DNA of 22,470 nucleotides from JBJELF01 sp051879015 (GTDB lineage Bacteria > Bacillota > Clostridia > Lachnospirales > Lachnospiraceae): contig JBJELF010000037.1 of the NCBI GenBank assembly GCA_051879015.1, positions 1-22,470 on the forward strand, given 5' to 3'. Positions 7,046 through 15,114 of the stretch are shown here, piece by piece (positions within the stretch are counted from its first letter, which is position 1; each line of letters starts with the position of its first letter). The notes under the pieces were generated by a model. The model was not told the origin of the DNA and ran no database searches. It saw only the letters and a list, made by a program, of their open reading frames with translations. The position numbers and the translations under genes were made by a program.

Positions 7046-7633
7046 ATGAAAAAGAAGGAAGTAGAGCGAGTATTGATTCGTGCAATGCGACATGCTCCAG
7101 AGAGTTTGGGTCTTACTTTGGATAAGGCGGGCTATGCATCGGTCAGTCAGATTATTGAGGGATTGCGAGATAAGGGTTATGATGTGAATCGTGAGGACAT
7201 TGAAATGTTAGGGCAAAATGAGCGATATCGTTTTGACGAGTGTCATACAAAAATGAGAGCTGACTATGGAAATTCAACAGGCTTGAAGCTAAGTGATATG
7301 TATGAGAATAGCAGCCAGCCGCCAGAAATTTTATATCATGGCACAACGGTCGGTGCATTGGGTGGCATTCAGCAGGAGGGTATTATTCGTTTCCAAGTAT
7401 CGGGAAAAAAAGCAAGAGACCATATTTTCTTGACTGAGTTAAGGAGTGTGGCATGGAAGAAAGGAAATCGTCGGCATGGACAACCGGGGGGTGTATTAGT
7501 GGTAAAGGCCAAGGAAATGTATAAGGCAGGATATCTATTTTATCATGTCAAAAACGATATTTGGCTGACCGACCATGTGCCAGCTAATTATATTGATTTT
7601 GGAAAGACAATTTTTAGAGAAGATATGTTATGA
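7046..7633 (+). CDS. kptA: RNA 2'-phosphotransferase, Tpt1/KptA family
   Basis: A 195-residue protein. The family transfers an internal RNA 2'-phosphate to NAD+, giving ADP-ribose 1'',2''-cyclic phosphate and nicotinamide. In eukaryotes it completes tRNA splicing; the bacterial role is unknown. The catalytic set appears intact: R15-H16 in MRHAP, R71 in MRADYGNS, H98 in YHGT and R124 before DHIFL, plus WLTDHVP near the C-terminus. The ATG at 7046 is preferred because AAGGGG lies 9 bases upstream; ATG 7040 is too close, and the open frame further upstream would run through the palindrome. No tRNA-ligase gene is nearby. Confidence 0.9.
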   Translation: MKKKEVERVLIRAMRHAPESLGLTLDKAGYASVSQIIEGLRDKGYDVNREDIEMLGQNERYRFDECHTKMRADYGNSTGLKLSDMYENSSQPPEILYHGTTVGALGGIQQEGIIRFQVSGKKARDHIFLTELRSVAWKKGNRRHGQPGGVLVVKAKEMYKAGYLFYHVKNDIWLTDHVPANYIDFGKTIFREDML

Positions 7634-7734
7634 TATTTTGTCAACGAGGTTGCATAGTGTGGAATCATGCTTAGCAAGTTTCGATATAAATTGGTTCATT
7701 ATATGACTAAATGGTTGTGAAAGGGGGAAAATGG

Positions 7735-8409
7735 ATGGAAAGACAAGAAGAACAAAGGCAGCCATGGCAGATTAGTGTGGTGGGCTGGCTGGGCATCGCA
7801 CTATTTTTGTCAGAAATTTGGAAGCAGTGGTATTTATTTTTTGAAGTGAATAGGCAGGAGTATAACTGGTGGTATTTTCCTTTTCAATTGTGCAGTTTGC
7901 CTATTTATCTGGCACCGTGTTTGCTGATTTTGCGAGACAAAAAGAAGAAACAGATGATTGCAGATTTTTTGCATGATTTTAATATGCTGGGGGCAATAGC
8001 AGTCTTTTTGGATACTTCGGGTATGATGCATGTAAGAACTGCCTTGACGATACATTCCTTTACGTTTCATATTTGTTTGATTGTCATTGGAATATTGATT
8101 CATTCCTGCAATTATATGGATATTAGTTGGAAGGGATTCGGGAAAACCGTAGGCTTATTTATGATTTTTGCAGGAATTGCTGTGGGATTGAATGGTTTTA
8201 TTTATCCAAGAATCAATGGCGATATTAATATGTTTTACGTCAATTGCTATTATCCTAACACGCAGATTGTATTCAAACAAATCAATGAAGTGCTGCCTAC
8301 CTGGGCAACCAACGGTTTGTATTTGTTGACGATTGTGGTGGGCGCAGGAATTATGCATGCTTTAAAGAGATTAACTCAGAAAATGAGTCAAAAATCAGCT
8401 ATCCTATGA
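7735..8409 (+). CDS. YwaF / TIGR02206-like integral membrane protein
   Basis: A 224-residue protein with about six predicted membrane segments: around residues 12-28, 45-66, 85-100, 110-128, 140-160 and 195-210. It resembles the YwaF family of Bacillus, whose function is unknown; the aromatic and Cys-rich start of the second helix (YNWWYFPFQLCSLPIYLAP) is the best family sign. The ATG at 7735 follows AAGGGGG by 7 bases; the ATG at 7711 has no such site. It stands alone between the Tpt1-like gene and the hdr promoter, on the same strand. No function is proposed. Confidence 0.65.
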   Translation: MERQEEQRQPWQISVVGWLGIALFLSEIWKQWYLFFEVNRQEYNWWYFPFQLCSLPIYLAPCLLILRDKKKKQMIADFLHDFNMLGAIAVFLDTSGMMHVRTALTIHSFTFHICLIVIGILIHSCNYMDISWKGFGKTVGLFMIFAGIAVGLNGFIYPRINGDINMFYVNCYYPNTQIVFKQINEVLPTWATNGLYLLTIVVGAGIMHALKRLTQKMSQKSAIL

Positions 8410-8484
8410 TGTTAACTTCTAAAGACGAGAATGGTAAGCATTGGAATCATGTGTGAAAAAAATATCATTTTTTATAAAAAGAAA

Positions 8485-8513
8485 GTGTCAAATCGCTCAT
8501 TTTGTTGTATGAT
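8485..8513 (+). promoter_or_regulatory. Promoter for the hdr-flx-frd-like operon
   Basis: GTGTCA (8485-8490), a 17-base spacer and TATGAT (8508-8513). The expected start is near 8520. Right at the start lies an imperfect inverted repeat (8524-8530 with 8544-8550) that could be an operator or a 5' hairpin. It is not a recognisable Rex site. Confidence 0.6.
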
Positions 8514-8523
8514 AGTATTTGAC

Positions 8524-8550
8524 AAGTAACGATTCAGTCAGCAGTTACTT
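8524..8550. promoter_or_regulatory. Inverted repeat in the hdrB leader
   Basis: AAGTAAC and GTTACTT are exact inverted repeats 13 bases apart, just downstream of the predicted transcription start. Outer flanks (GTAT and ATAC) extend the symmetry imperfectly. This could be a repressor site or mRNA-stabilising hairpin for the operon. Confidence 0.4.
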
Positions 8551-8577
8551 TGACGATACTACAAGGAGGAAATCCGA

Positions 8578-9366
8578 ATGAATTATAGTTACTATCCAGG
8601 GTGTACCTTGAAAAACAAGGCGAAGGACTTAGAACGCTATGCCCGTTTGTCGGCTGAGGCGCTTGGAGTCCACTTGGAGGAGATAGAAGAGTGGCAATGC
8701 TGCGGCGGTGTCTATCCAATGGCAAAAAATGAGGTTGCTACTCGATTGTCTTCCGTTCGTACATTGAATGCAGCAAAAGAAAGGCAGCAGACATTAGTGA
8801 CAGTTTGTTCTGCTTGTCACCATGTAATCAAGCGTGTCAATGAGGATATGAAAACCAACGAGACCATTCGCAAAAAGGCAAATTTGTATTTGGAATTGTC
8901 AGATCCTTATCAGGGAGAGACAAAGGTGCTTCATTATCTGGAGCTGCTGAGGGATGAAATTGGTTTTGATGAAGTGAAAAAGCGAGTGGTTCATTCCTTG
9001 AAAGGAAGAAAAATTGGTGCCTATTATGGCTGTCTTTTGTTGAGACCAAGTGATGAAATGCAGTTAGATGATGCGGAAAATCCCACCATTATGGAAGATT
9101 TGCTGCGTGCATTGGGAGCAGTCCCTATTGTTTATTCTCAGAGAAACGAATGCTGTGGCGGTTATGTGGTGGTAAAAGATAAAAATTTTGCAAAGAAACG
9201 CTGCGATATTATTTTGCAGTCTGCCAAAGAAAAAGGTGCAGAGGAAATCATTACCGCCTGTCCGCTGTGTATGTACAACTTAAAACAAAATGGAAGCATT
9301 GATATTCCCGTGCGATATTTCACGGAAGTATTGGCAGAAGCACTTGGCTTGAAGGAGGAAGAATAA
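8578..9366 (+). CDS. hdrB: HdrB: CCG-domain subunit of a heterodisulfide-reductase-like complex
   Basis: A 262-residue protein with two complete CCG domains, which in HdrB hold two noncubane [4Fe-4S] clusters where disulfide (or a related substrate) is reduced. The first set is C9, C41-C42, C77 and C80; the second is C152, C192-C193, C228 and C231. All ten cysteines are present, so both clusters should form. In methanogens HdrB cleaves CoM-S-S-CoB; Firmicutes lack these thiols, so the substrate here is unknown. AAGGAGG precedes the ATG. It is the first gene of the nine-gene operon, and hdrC starts 2 nt after its stop. Confidence 0.92.
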   Translation: MNYSYYPGCTLKNKAKDLERYARLSAEALGVHLEEIEEWQCCGGVYPMAKNEVATRLSSVRTLNAAKERQQTLVTVCSACHHVIKRVNEDMKTNETIRKKANLYLELSDPYQGETKVLHYLELLRDEIGFDEVKKRVVHSLKGRKIGAYYGCLLLRPSDEMQLDDAENPTIMEDLLRALGAVPIVYSQRNECCGGYVVVKDKNFAKKRCDIILQSAKEKGAEEIITACPLCMYNLKQNGSIDIPVRYFTEVLAEALGLKEEE

Positions 9367-9368
9367 AG

Positions 9369-9749
9369 ATGGTTGACTTAAAAAATGAAGTCCTCGTTAC
9401 CAGTGGCGTGAATCCAAGAAAATGTATGAAATGTGGGAAATGTTCCGCTTCTTGTCCTGCTTTTGACGAGATGGACTACCATCCTCATCAATTTGTTTCC
9501 ATGGTGCTAAAGGGAAATATAGAAACGCTGATGGCTTCCAACTCTCTGTATTATTGCTTATCCTGTTTGGCCTGTGTGCAGCGTTGTCCAAGAGGCGTAG
9601 AGCCAGCTAAATTGATTGAGGCTGTGAGAAATTTACAGGAAAGACAGCAGGGAATGGATGTCTTTTCACCAGCGGATGTGGCAGCCGTTTTAGATGGAGA
9701 GATTCCACAGCAGGCTTTAGTCAGCGCATTTCGTAAATATAGTAAATAA
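9369..9749 (+). CDS. hdrC: HdrC: two-cluster ferredoxin-like subunit
   Basis: A 126-residue protein with two CxxCxxCxxxCP motifs: C19-C22-C25-C29 and C63-C66-C69-C73. These bind two [4Fe-4S] clusters that carry electrons from HdrA to HdrB. Length and layout match HdrC. It begins 2 nt after hdrB, with its ribosome site inside the hdrB end (GGAGGAAG), which suggests translational coupling. No membrane segment is seen, in line with a soluble complex. Confidence 0.92.
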   Translation: MVDLKNEVLVTSGVNPRKCMKCGKCSASCPAFDEMDYHPHQFVSMVLKGNIETLMASNSLYYCLSCLACVQRCPRGVEPAKLIEAVRNLQERQQGMDVFSPADVAAVLDGEIPQQALVSAFRKYSK

Positions 9750-9784
9750 GATAATGAAAGTCATAATAAATTTTTGCAATGATT

Positions 9785-9817
9785 AATTTTGCCATATCCT
9801 GTTTGGTTGGCGGAATT
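9785..9817. repeat. Hairpin in the hdrC-hdrA gap
   Basis: A 10-bp stem (9785-9794 with 9808-9817, two G-T wobbles) lies in the 100-nt gap, the longest gap inside the operon. No T-run follows, so it may be an mRNA processing or stability element and not a terminator. Confidence 0.4.
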
Positions 9818-9849
9818 GCTACAGAAAAAAATAATGAGGTAAAAAAGAT

Positions 9850-11838
9850 ATGCAGAGAATAGGCGTATTTGTCTGTTGGTGTGGAAGTAACATTGCTGGT
9901 ACCGTGGACGTTGAGCAAGTGTCCAAAGCGATGGAATCGGAACCGGGTGTGGTATTTTCCACCAATTATCAATATATGTGCTCCGAGGCGGGGCAGCTTC
10001 TGATTCGCAATGCGATAAAGGAGCATCAATTGACAGGAATTGTAGTCTGTTCCTGTTCTCCGAGAATGCATGAGACCACCTTTCGCAAGGCGGCTAAGGC
10101 AGCGGGCTTAAATCCTTATATGGTGGAGATTGCGAATATTCGTGAACAATGTTCCTGGATTCATAAGGATAAAGAGGAAGCAACAGAAAAGGCTATTATT
10201 TTAGCGAGAACGGCTGTGGCGAAGCTTTTGCTCAATGTGCCGCTGCAAGCGGGAGAAAGCCCAGTGACCAAGCGTGCACTGGTGATTGGCGGAGGCATTG
10301 CTGGAATCCAGACTGCATTAGACATTGCGGATGCAGGATTTGAGGTGGATATTGTAGAGAAAAAGCCGACGATTGGCGGAAAGATGGCGCAGTTGGACAA
10401 GACATTTCCTACTTTGGACTGTGCAGCCTGCATTTTGACACCGAAGATGGTAGATGCAGCGGCTAATGAGAATATTACGTTGTTTACATACAGTGAGGTG
10501 GAAAAAGTTTCGGGCTTTGTGGGCAATTTTAAGGTGGATATTCGAAAGAAGGCTCGACACATCAACACAGATTTGTGTACGGGTTGTGGTGTTTGTACCA
10601 CCAAATGTCCTTCCAGAAAATCAAAAAATGAGTTTAATATGGGATTGGACACCCGCAGTGCCATTTATATTCCTTTTGCACAGGCGATTCCAAATGTGCC
10701 AGTCATCGACACGACAGCCTGTATTCATTTTAAAACTGGAAAATGCGGTATCTGTCAGAAAACTTGTGGTGTGAAAGCGATTGATTTTGAGCAGCAGGAT
10801 GAAATTGTGACTCGAGAGTATGGTGCCATTGTGGTGGCTACGGGATTTAATCCTATTTCAGCAGAGAAGTTTGATGAATTTCAGTATACCAAGAGTCCAG
10901 ATGTTATCACATCTTTAGAGTTGGAACGTCTGATGAATGCGGCTGGTCCAACGAAGGGACAGCTGGTAAAGCCTTCTAACCATGAGCATCCAAAGGATAT
11001 GATTTTTGTTCAGTGTGTGGGGTCAAGAGGTCAGTCCTGCCGTGAAAAGAGCTATTGCTCTAAGATTTGTTGTATGTACACAGCAAAGCATGCTATGCTG
11101 ATTCGAGATAAATATCCCGATGTCAATGTTCATGTCTTTTATATCGATGTACGTACTCCAGGTAAAAATTTTGATGAATTTTACCGTCGTGCAGTGGAAG
11201 AGTATGGAGTAGATTATATTAAAGGTATGGTGGGCAAGGTTTCTACCCAAAGCAACGGCAGACTTATGGTGCAGGCGATGGATATGTTGACGAACGAACA
11301 GTTGCATATGGAAACCGATATGGTTGTGTTAGCAACCGCCATTGAGCCAGATCCATCAGCAAAGGACTTAGCAACGATGCTGACGGCAAGTATTGATACC
11401 AACAATTTCCTGACAGAAGCGCATCCAAAGTTGAGACCAGTGGAAAGTCCCACGGCAGGTATTTATTTGTCGGGCGTATGCCAGGGTCCAAAGGATATTC
11501 CAGAGACGGTGGCTCAGGCGGGAGCAGCAGCGGCGAAGGTGATTGGTCTGCTGTGTAAAAATAAATTGACTACAAATCCATGTGTGGCTCATTCCGATGA
11601 GCTGCTCTGTAATGGTTGTTCCATGTGTCAAAATGTGTGTCCTTACGGTGCAATCAGCTATGAAGAGAAGCTGGTCAATGACCATGGTGTGCGAGAGGTG
11701 AGACGTATAGCAAAGGTCAATGAAGCTGTTTGTCAGGGCTGTGGCGCTTGTACTGTCACTTGTCCTTCTGGTGCGATGGATTTGAAGGGCTTTTCTACGA
11801 GACAGATTATGGCGGAGGTAGATGCGATATGCAGATAG
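9850..11838 (+). CDS. hdrA: HdrA: FAD-containing, probably electron-bifurcating subunit
   Basis: A 662-residue protein. An N-terminal Cys-containing domain (RIGVFVCWCGSN) is followed by an FAD Rossmann motif VIGGGIAG (145-152) and the family signature LDCAACILTPKM (189-200). Ferredoxin motifs lie at C243-C246-C249-C253 and C291-C299-C302-C306, and two more at C587-C590-C593-C597 and C628-C631-C634-C638. In characterised HdrA proteins the FAD splits electron pairs between a low-potential path (ferredoxin) and the HdrBC path. All core motifs are present. Its last 10 nt overlap flxD. The ribosome site GAGG lies about 10 nt before the ATG. Confidence 0.94.
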   Translation: MQRIGVFVCWCGSNIAGTVDVEQVSKAMESEPGVVFSTNYQYMCSEAGQLLIRNAIKEHQLTGIVVCSCSPRMHETTFRKAAKAAGLNPYMVEIANIREQCSWIHKDKEEATEKAIILARTAVAKLLLNVPLQAGESPVTKRALVIGGGIAGIQTALDIADAGFEVDIVEKKPTIGGKMAQLDKTFPTLDCAACILTPKMVDAAANENITLFTYSEVEKVSGFVGNFKVDIRKKARHINTDLCTGCGVCTTKCPSRKSKNEFNMGLDTRSAIYIPFAQAIPNVPVIDTTACIHFKTGKCGICQKTCGVKAIDFEQQDEIVTREYGAIVVATGFNPISAEKFDEFQYTKSPDVITSLELERLMNAAGPTKGQLVKPSNHEHPKDMIFVQCVGSRGQSCREKSYCSKICCMYTAKHAMLIRDKYPDVNVHVFYIDVRTPGKNFDEFYRRAVEEYGVDYIKGMVGKVSTQSNGRLMVQAMDMLTNEQLHMETDMVVLATAIEPDPSAKDLATMLTASIDTNNFLTEAHPKLRPVESPTAGIYLSGVCQGPKDIPETVAQAGAAAAKVIGLLCKNKLTTNPCVAHSDELLCNGCSMCQNVCPYGAISYEEKLVNDHGVREVRRIAKVNEAVCQGCGACTVTCPSGAMDLKGFSTRQIMAEVDAICR

Positions 11839-12278
11839 AAACAAATACAACTGAAGAATTTCGTCCATGTATCGTGGCATTTTGCTGCAATTGGTGCAGT
11901 TATGCGGGAGCGGATTTAGCTGGCTCTAGCCGTGCGAGTTATCCAGCGGATGTAAAGATTATCCGTGTCCCTTGTTCCTGTCGTGTCAATCCTTTGTTTA
12001 TTCTGCGTGCTTTCGAGCGCGGGGCAGACGGTGTCATCTTGGCGGGATGCCATCCGGGTGACTGCCATTATTCAACGGGAAATTATTATACCAGAAGACG
12101 TATGACTATGTTATTTAGCATGTTGGATTTTCTTGGCATCGAAAAGGAGCGCACCAGAGTGGAGTGGATTTCTGCTGCTGAAGGAGCAAAATTTTCAGCC
12201 ACAATGAATGAATTTGTACAGACCATTCAAAAATTGGGACCAAACAGAAAGCTGAGGGATTTGCGATGCGAGAAATAG
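11829..12278 (+). CDS. flxD: FlxD / MvhD-like [2Fe-2S] linker subunit
   Basis: A 149-residue MvhD-type protein (delta subunit of F420-non-reducing hydrogenase family). Conserved cysteines lie in CNWCSYAGADLAG, VPCSCRV and LAGCHPGDCHYSTGNYYT, which hold a [2Fe-2S] cluster that links an electron donor module to HdrA. Here the donor module would be FlxA-C. The ATG at 11829 is 10 nt after GGAGG and overlaps the hdrA stop; the longer frame from 11730 would lie inside hdrA and is not supported. It overlaps flxC by 13 nt. Confidence 0.92.
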   Translation: MQIETNTTEEFRPCIVAFCCNWCSYAGADLAGSSRASYPADVKIIRVPCSCRVNPLFILRAFERGADGVILAGCHPGDCHYSTGNYYTRRRMTMLFSMLDFLGIEKERTRVEWISAAEGAKFSATMNEFVQTIQKLGPNRKLRDLRCEK

Positions 12279-13141
12279 AGAGAAGAATAAAAGAAACCTG
12301 TAAGAAATTGCTGGCTCATGGCACCGTGAACCGTGTCCTTGGATGGGAGGCAGGACTTTTTGAGGAGGAAGTGTCCCCAGCAGTATTTGAAGCAGATAAA
12401 ATTGATTTGTTGGTCTATAATCAGTATTGCGGCAGCAATCTGAGTAAATATTTGATTGGAGAGTCTGGTAAGGAGGGTAAGATATTAGTTCTCTTAAAAC
12501 CTTGTGATACTTATAGCTTTAATCAGCTTTTGATGGAACATCGCATCCAGCGTGAGAAAGTCTATGTGCTCGGGGTACCCTGTGGCGGCATGATGGATAC
12601 AAAGGGGATGCTGCTCAAATGTAAAACCTGCAAGGGCAGGGAATATAAGGTGTTTGACGAGCTTATTGAATCTGATTTGTGTCCGCCAGAGCCAGAGGAC
12701 CGTTTTGCCTTGATTCGAGAACTGCAGCAGAAGAGTACACAGGAGCGTTTTGATTTTTGGCGTGGTGAGCTGTCTAAGTGTATTCGCTGCAATGCTTGCC
12801 GAAATGTGTGTCCTGCCTGCACTTGTCGGAAATGTATTTTTGACAATCATAATTCTGGAGTAGATTCTAAGGCAAACAGGGATGAGTTTGAGGAGAATCT
12901 GTTCCATATTATACGTGCTTTTCATGTGGCAGGAAGATGTACGGATTGTGGTGAGTGCTCCCGTGTCTGTCCACAGGGGATTCCACTTCATTTGCTCAAT
13001 CGCAAATTTATCATGGAGATGAATGATTTGTACGGAGAATATCAGGCTGGAGAAGAAGTCGATGCAAGATCACCGTTGGTGAATTTTACAAAGCAGGATG
13101 CGGAGCCAAGTGTTGTCTATGAAAGAGGAGGAAAGGATTAA
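12266..13141 (+). CDS. flxC: FlxC: iron-sulfur electron-transfer subunit
   Basis: A 291-residue protein. The N-terminal half resembles the FrhB/AsrA-type region (LVLLKPCDTYSFNQLL, LGVPCGGMMD). The C-terminal half has two [4Fe-4S] motifs: C172-C175-C178-C182 and C225-C228-C231-C235, with a further Cys cluster (C185, C187, C190) between them. It matches the subunit called FlxC in Desulfovibrio FlxABCD-HdrABC by order and layout. It starts inside flxD and ends one base into flxB, so translation is probably coupled. Exact cofactors cannot be read from sequence. Confidence 0.8.
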   Translation: MREIERRIKETCKKLLAHGTVNRVLGWEAGLFEEEVSPAVFEADKIDLLVYNQYCGSNLSKYLIGESGKEGKILVLLKPCDTYSFNQLLMEHRIQREKVYVLGVPCGGMMDTKGMLLKCKTCKGREYKVFDELIESDLCPPEPEDRFALIRELQQKSTQERFDFWRGELSKCIRCNACRNVCPACTCRKCIFDNHNSGVDSKANRDEFEENLFHIIRAFHVAGRCTDCGECSRVCPQGIPLHLLNRKFIMEMNDLYGEYQAGEEVDARSPLVNFTKQDAEPSVVYERGGKD

Positions 13142-14184
13142 TGTTTGTTATTAAATTATCAAAAATTGATGTGCTGTTTCAAAAAATTTCCTCTTCCTAT
13201 GAATTGTATGCACCGATTGAACAGGGAAAACAGGTTATGTTTGGACGATGGAGTGAGACAGCGATTCTTCGTCTGGATGAATTGCTGACGGGAAAATCAG
13301 CGAAGGAATGTTTTTTTCCACAGACGGAAACTTTGTATCATGCGAAGAGAGAGGGAAAGAAAATTCAGATTGTGGAGCCAGAAATTCGCACAGCACAAAC
13401 AGTTTATTTTGGGGTGAGAGGCTGTGATGCCAAGAGCTTTACCATTCTTGACCGAGTTTTTTTGAGCGAGCCTGTGGATGTATATTATAAGGAAAAAAGA
13501 GAAAAATCCATCATTGTTGCTATGGCCTGCCATGAGCCAGAGCGCACCTGTTTTTGCAGTGTGTTTGGAGTTGATGCAGCAGAGCCGACAGGTGATGTGG
13601 CGACATGGATTATTGGAGATTTACTCTACTGGAAGGCTGTGACAGAGAAGGGAATCGCTTTGACGGAGAGGGTGAAAGATTGCTTTGACGAGTTGGATGA
13701 TGAGGCGGCAGAAGCTGCAGAGAAAGATGTCGCGCAGGAAAAGGCTGCTATTCAGAAAAAGCTGGAGCAATTACCTTTGAGAAAGCTGGATTTGACTGGC
13801 TTTGACGGAGAACATCTTAATACTTTATTCAATTCTCCAAAATGGGAGAGTCTTTCCAAAGCATGTCTGGGATGCGGTACTTGTACATTTGTCTGTCCTA
13901 CCTGTCAATGCTATGACATTCGTGATTATGATACTGGACATGGGATTGAGAAATTCCGCTGCTGGGATTCGTGTATGTACTCCGACTTTACTATGATGGC
14001 TCATGGCAATAATCGTACCACTCAAATGCAGCGTTTTCGTCAGCGCTTTATGCATAAATTAGTTTATTTTCCTTCCAACAATGAGGGGGAGTATTCTTGT
14101 GTGGGTTGTGGCCGTTGCCTGAAAAAATGTCCTCAGTCGTTAAATATTGCCAGGGTAATTTTAACATTAGGAACAGAAAAGTAA
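13141..14184 (+). CDS. flxB: FlxB: AsrA-like [4Fe-4S] subunit
   Basis: A 347-residue protein with a GVRGCDAKSF segment (91-100), an AsrA/hydrogenase beta type motif, and two [4Fe-4S] motifs at C242-C245-C248-C252 and C320-C323-C326-C330. Between them RCWDSCMYSDFT carries extra cysteines typical of anaerobic sulfite reductase subunit A. It likely passes electrons from the FlxA flavin to FlxC/FlxD. The ATG shares a base with the flxC stop, a sign of coupling. No sulfite-reductase catalytic subunit (AsrC) is nearby, so the Flx reading is preferred. Confidence 0.85.
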   Translation: MFVIKLSKIDVLFQKISSSYELYAPIEQGKQVMFGRWSETAILRLDELLTGKSAKECFFPQTETLYHAKREGKKIQIVEPEIRTAQTVYFGVRGCDAKSFTILDRVFLSEPVDVYYKEKREKSIIVAMACHEPERTCFCSVFGVDAAEPTGDVATWIIGDLLYWKAVTEKGIALTERVKDCFDELDDEAAEAAEKDVAQEKAAIQKKLEQLPLRKLDLTGFDGEHLNTLFNSPKWESLSKACLGCGTCTFVCPTCQCYDIRDYDTGHGIEKFRCWDSCMYSDFTMMAHGNNRTTQMQRFRQRFMHKLVYFPSNNEGEYSCVGCGRCLKKCPQSLNIARVILTLGTEK

Positions 14185-14202
14185 TGTGTGGAGGATGAAA
14201 GA

Positions 14203-15027
14203 ATGAATAATGTATTAGTTCCCAAAATTGGAATTGTGACAGATATTAGACGAGATACTCCAGATGTAAAAACCTTTCGTGTGAATGGGCTGGAGGGAGG
14301 AAAAGTCTTTGAGCATATTCCTGGTCAGTGTGCGATGCTCTCGATTCCCAGTGTGGGAGAAGCTATGTTTTCCATTACTTCTTCTCCGACGAATCAGGAG
14401 TTTATGGAATTTAGTATCAAAAAATGTGGCTGTCTGACCAATTGGATTCATGAGATGGAAGTGGGACAGGAAATTGCTATTCGTGGACCTTATGGAAATG
14501 GTTTTCCGGTTGATACAGAATTAAAAGGAAAAAATTTATTGTTTATTGCAGGTGGTATCGGTTTGGCACCGCTGCGCTCTGTGATTAATTATGTGTTGGA
14601 CAAGCGGGAAGATTACGGTAGTATCGACATTGTGTATGGTGCTCGTTCTAAGGAAGATTTGGTGGATTTGCAGGAGATTCAGGAAAGCTGGGCAAAGCAG
14701 GCAGGAGTCCATGTTTATTTGACCATTGACCGTGCTCAGGAAGGCTGGGATGGAAATGTAGCTTTTGTGCCAACTTATGTAAAGGAACTGAATTTTTCTA
14801 CGGATAAAACTGTGTTGGTTTGCGGACCGCCTATCATGATTAAATTTGTACTTTCTGCCCTGACCGATTTGGGTTTTGAGACGACTCAGGTTTATACCAC
14901 CATGGAGTTGAAGATGAAATGCGGCGTAGGCAAATGCGGCAGATGTAATATCGGAGATAAATATGTCTGCAAGGATGGACCAGTCTTTCGCTATGATCAG
15001 TTGAGTACATTGCCAAATGAATATTAA
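14203..15027 (+). CDS. flxA: FlxA: NAD(P)H-FAD oxidoreductase subunit
   Basis: A 274-residue ferredoxin-NADP reductase fold protein. An FAD-binding segment (FSITSSP, 56-62), an NAD(P) motif FIAGGIGLAPLR (114-125), CGPP (207-210) and a C-terminal [2Fe-2S] set C240-C245-C248-C256 match AsrB/FlxA/PyrK. It is the likely entry point for NADH electrons into the Flx-Hdr complex. ATG 14203 follows GGAGG by 8 bases; the GTG at 14188 adds five residues and lacks a site. The next gene starts 87 nt later, after the palindrome at 15046-15069. Confidence 0.9.
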   Translation: MNNVLVPKIGIVTDIRRDTPDVKTFRVNGLEGGKVFEHIPGQCAMLSIPSVGEAMFSITSSPTNQEFMEFSIKKCGCLTNWIHEMEVGQEIAIRGPYGNGFPVDTELKGKNLLFIAGGIGLAPLRSVINYVLDKREDYGSIDIVYGARSKEDLVDLQEIQESWAKQAGVHVYLTIDRAQEGWDGNVAFVPTYVKELNFSTDKTVLVCGPPIMIKFVLSALTDLGFETTQVYTTMELKMKCGVGKCGRCNIGDKYVCKDGPVFRYDQLSTLPNEY

Positions 15028-15045
15028 GATATCAGATATGATATT

Positions 15046-15069
15046 GAGGTCAAAAGGTATTTTGACCTC
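15046..15069. repeat. Palindromic repeat, copy 2, inside the operon
   Basis: A perfect 10-bp stem (15046-15055 with 15060-15069), 4-nt loop GGTA, nested in an 8-bp outer stem (15036-15043 with 15080-15087). It matches the reverse complement of 6983-7006 with one compensated base pair. It lies between flxA and the frdB-like gene and may affect read-through or mRNA stability. Confidence 0.75.
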
Positions 15070-15114
15070 TTGACCCTGGTATCATATTAAGTTTATATTA
15101 CAAGGAGAGATAAG

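Noticed and set aside
10161..10664. 167-codon minus-strand frame inside hdrA
   Set aside because: It is a shadow of the hdrA coding frame, without a ribosome site or recognisable family.
13141..15027. Anaerobic sulfite reductase asrAB
   Set aside because: No asrC follows, and the genes are coupled to flxC, flxD and hdrA, which fits FlxBA better.
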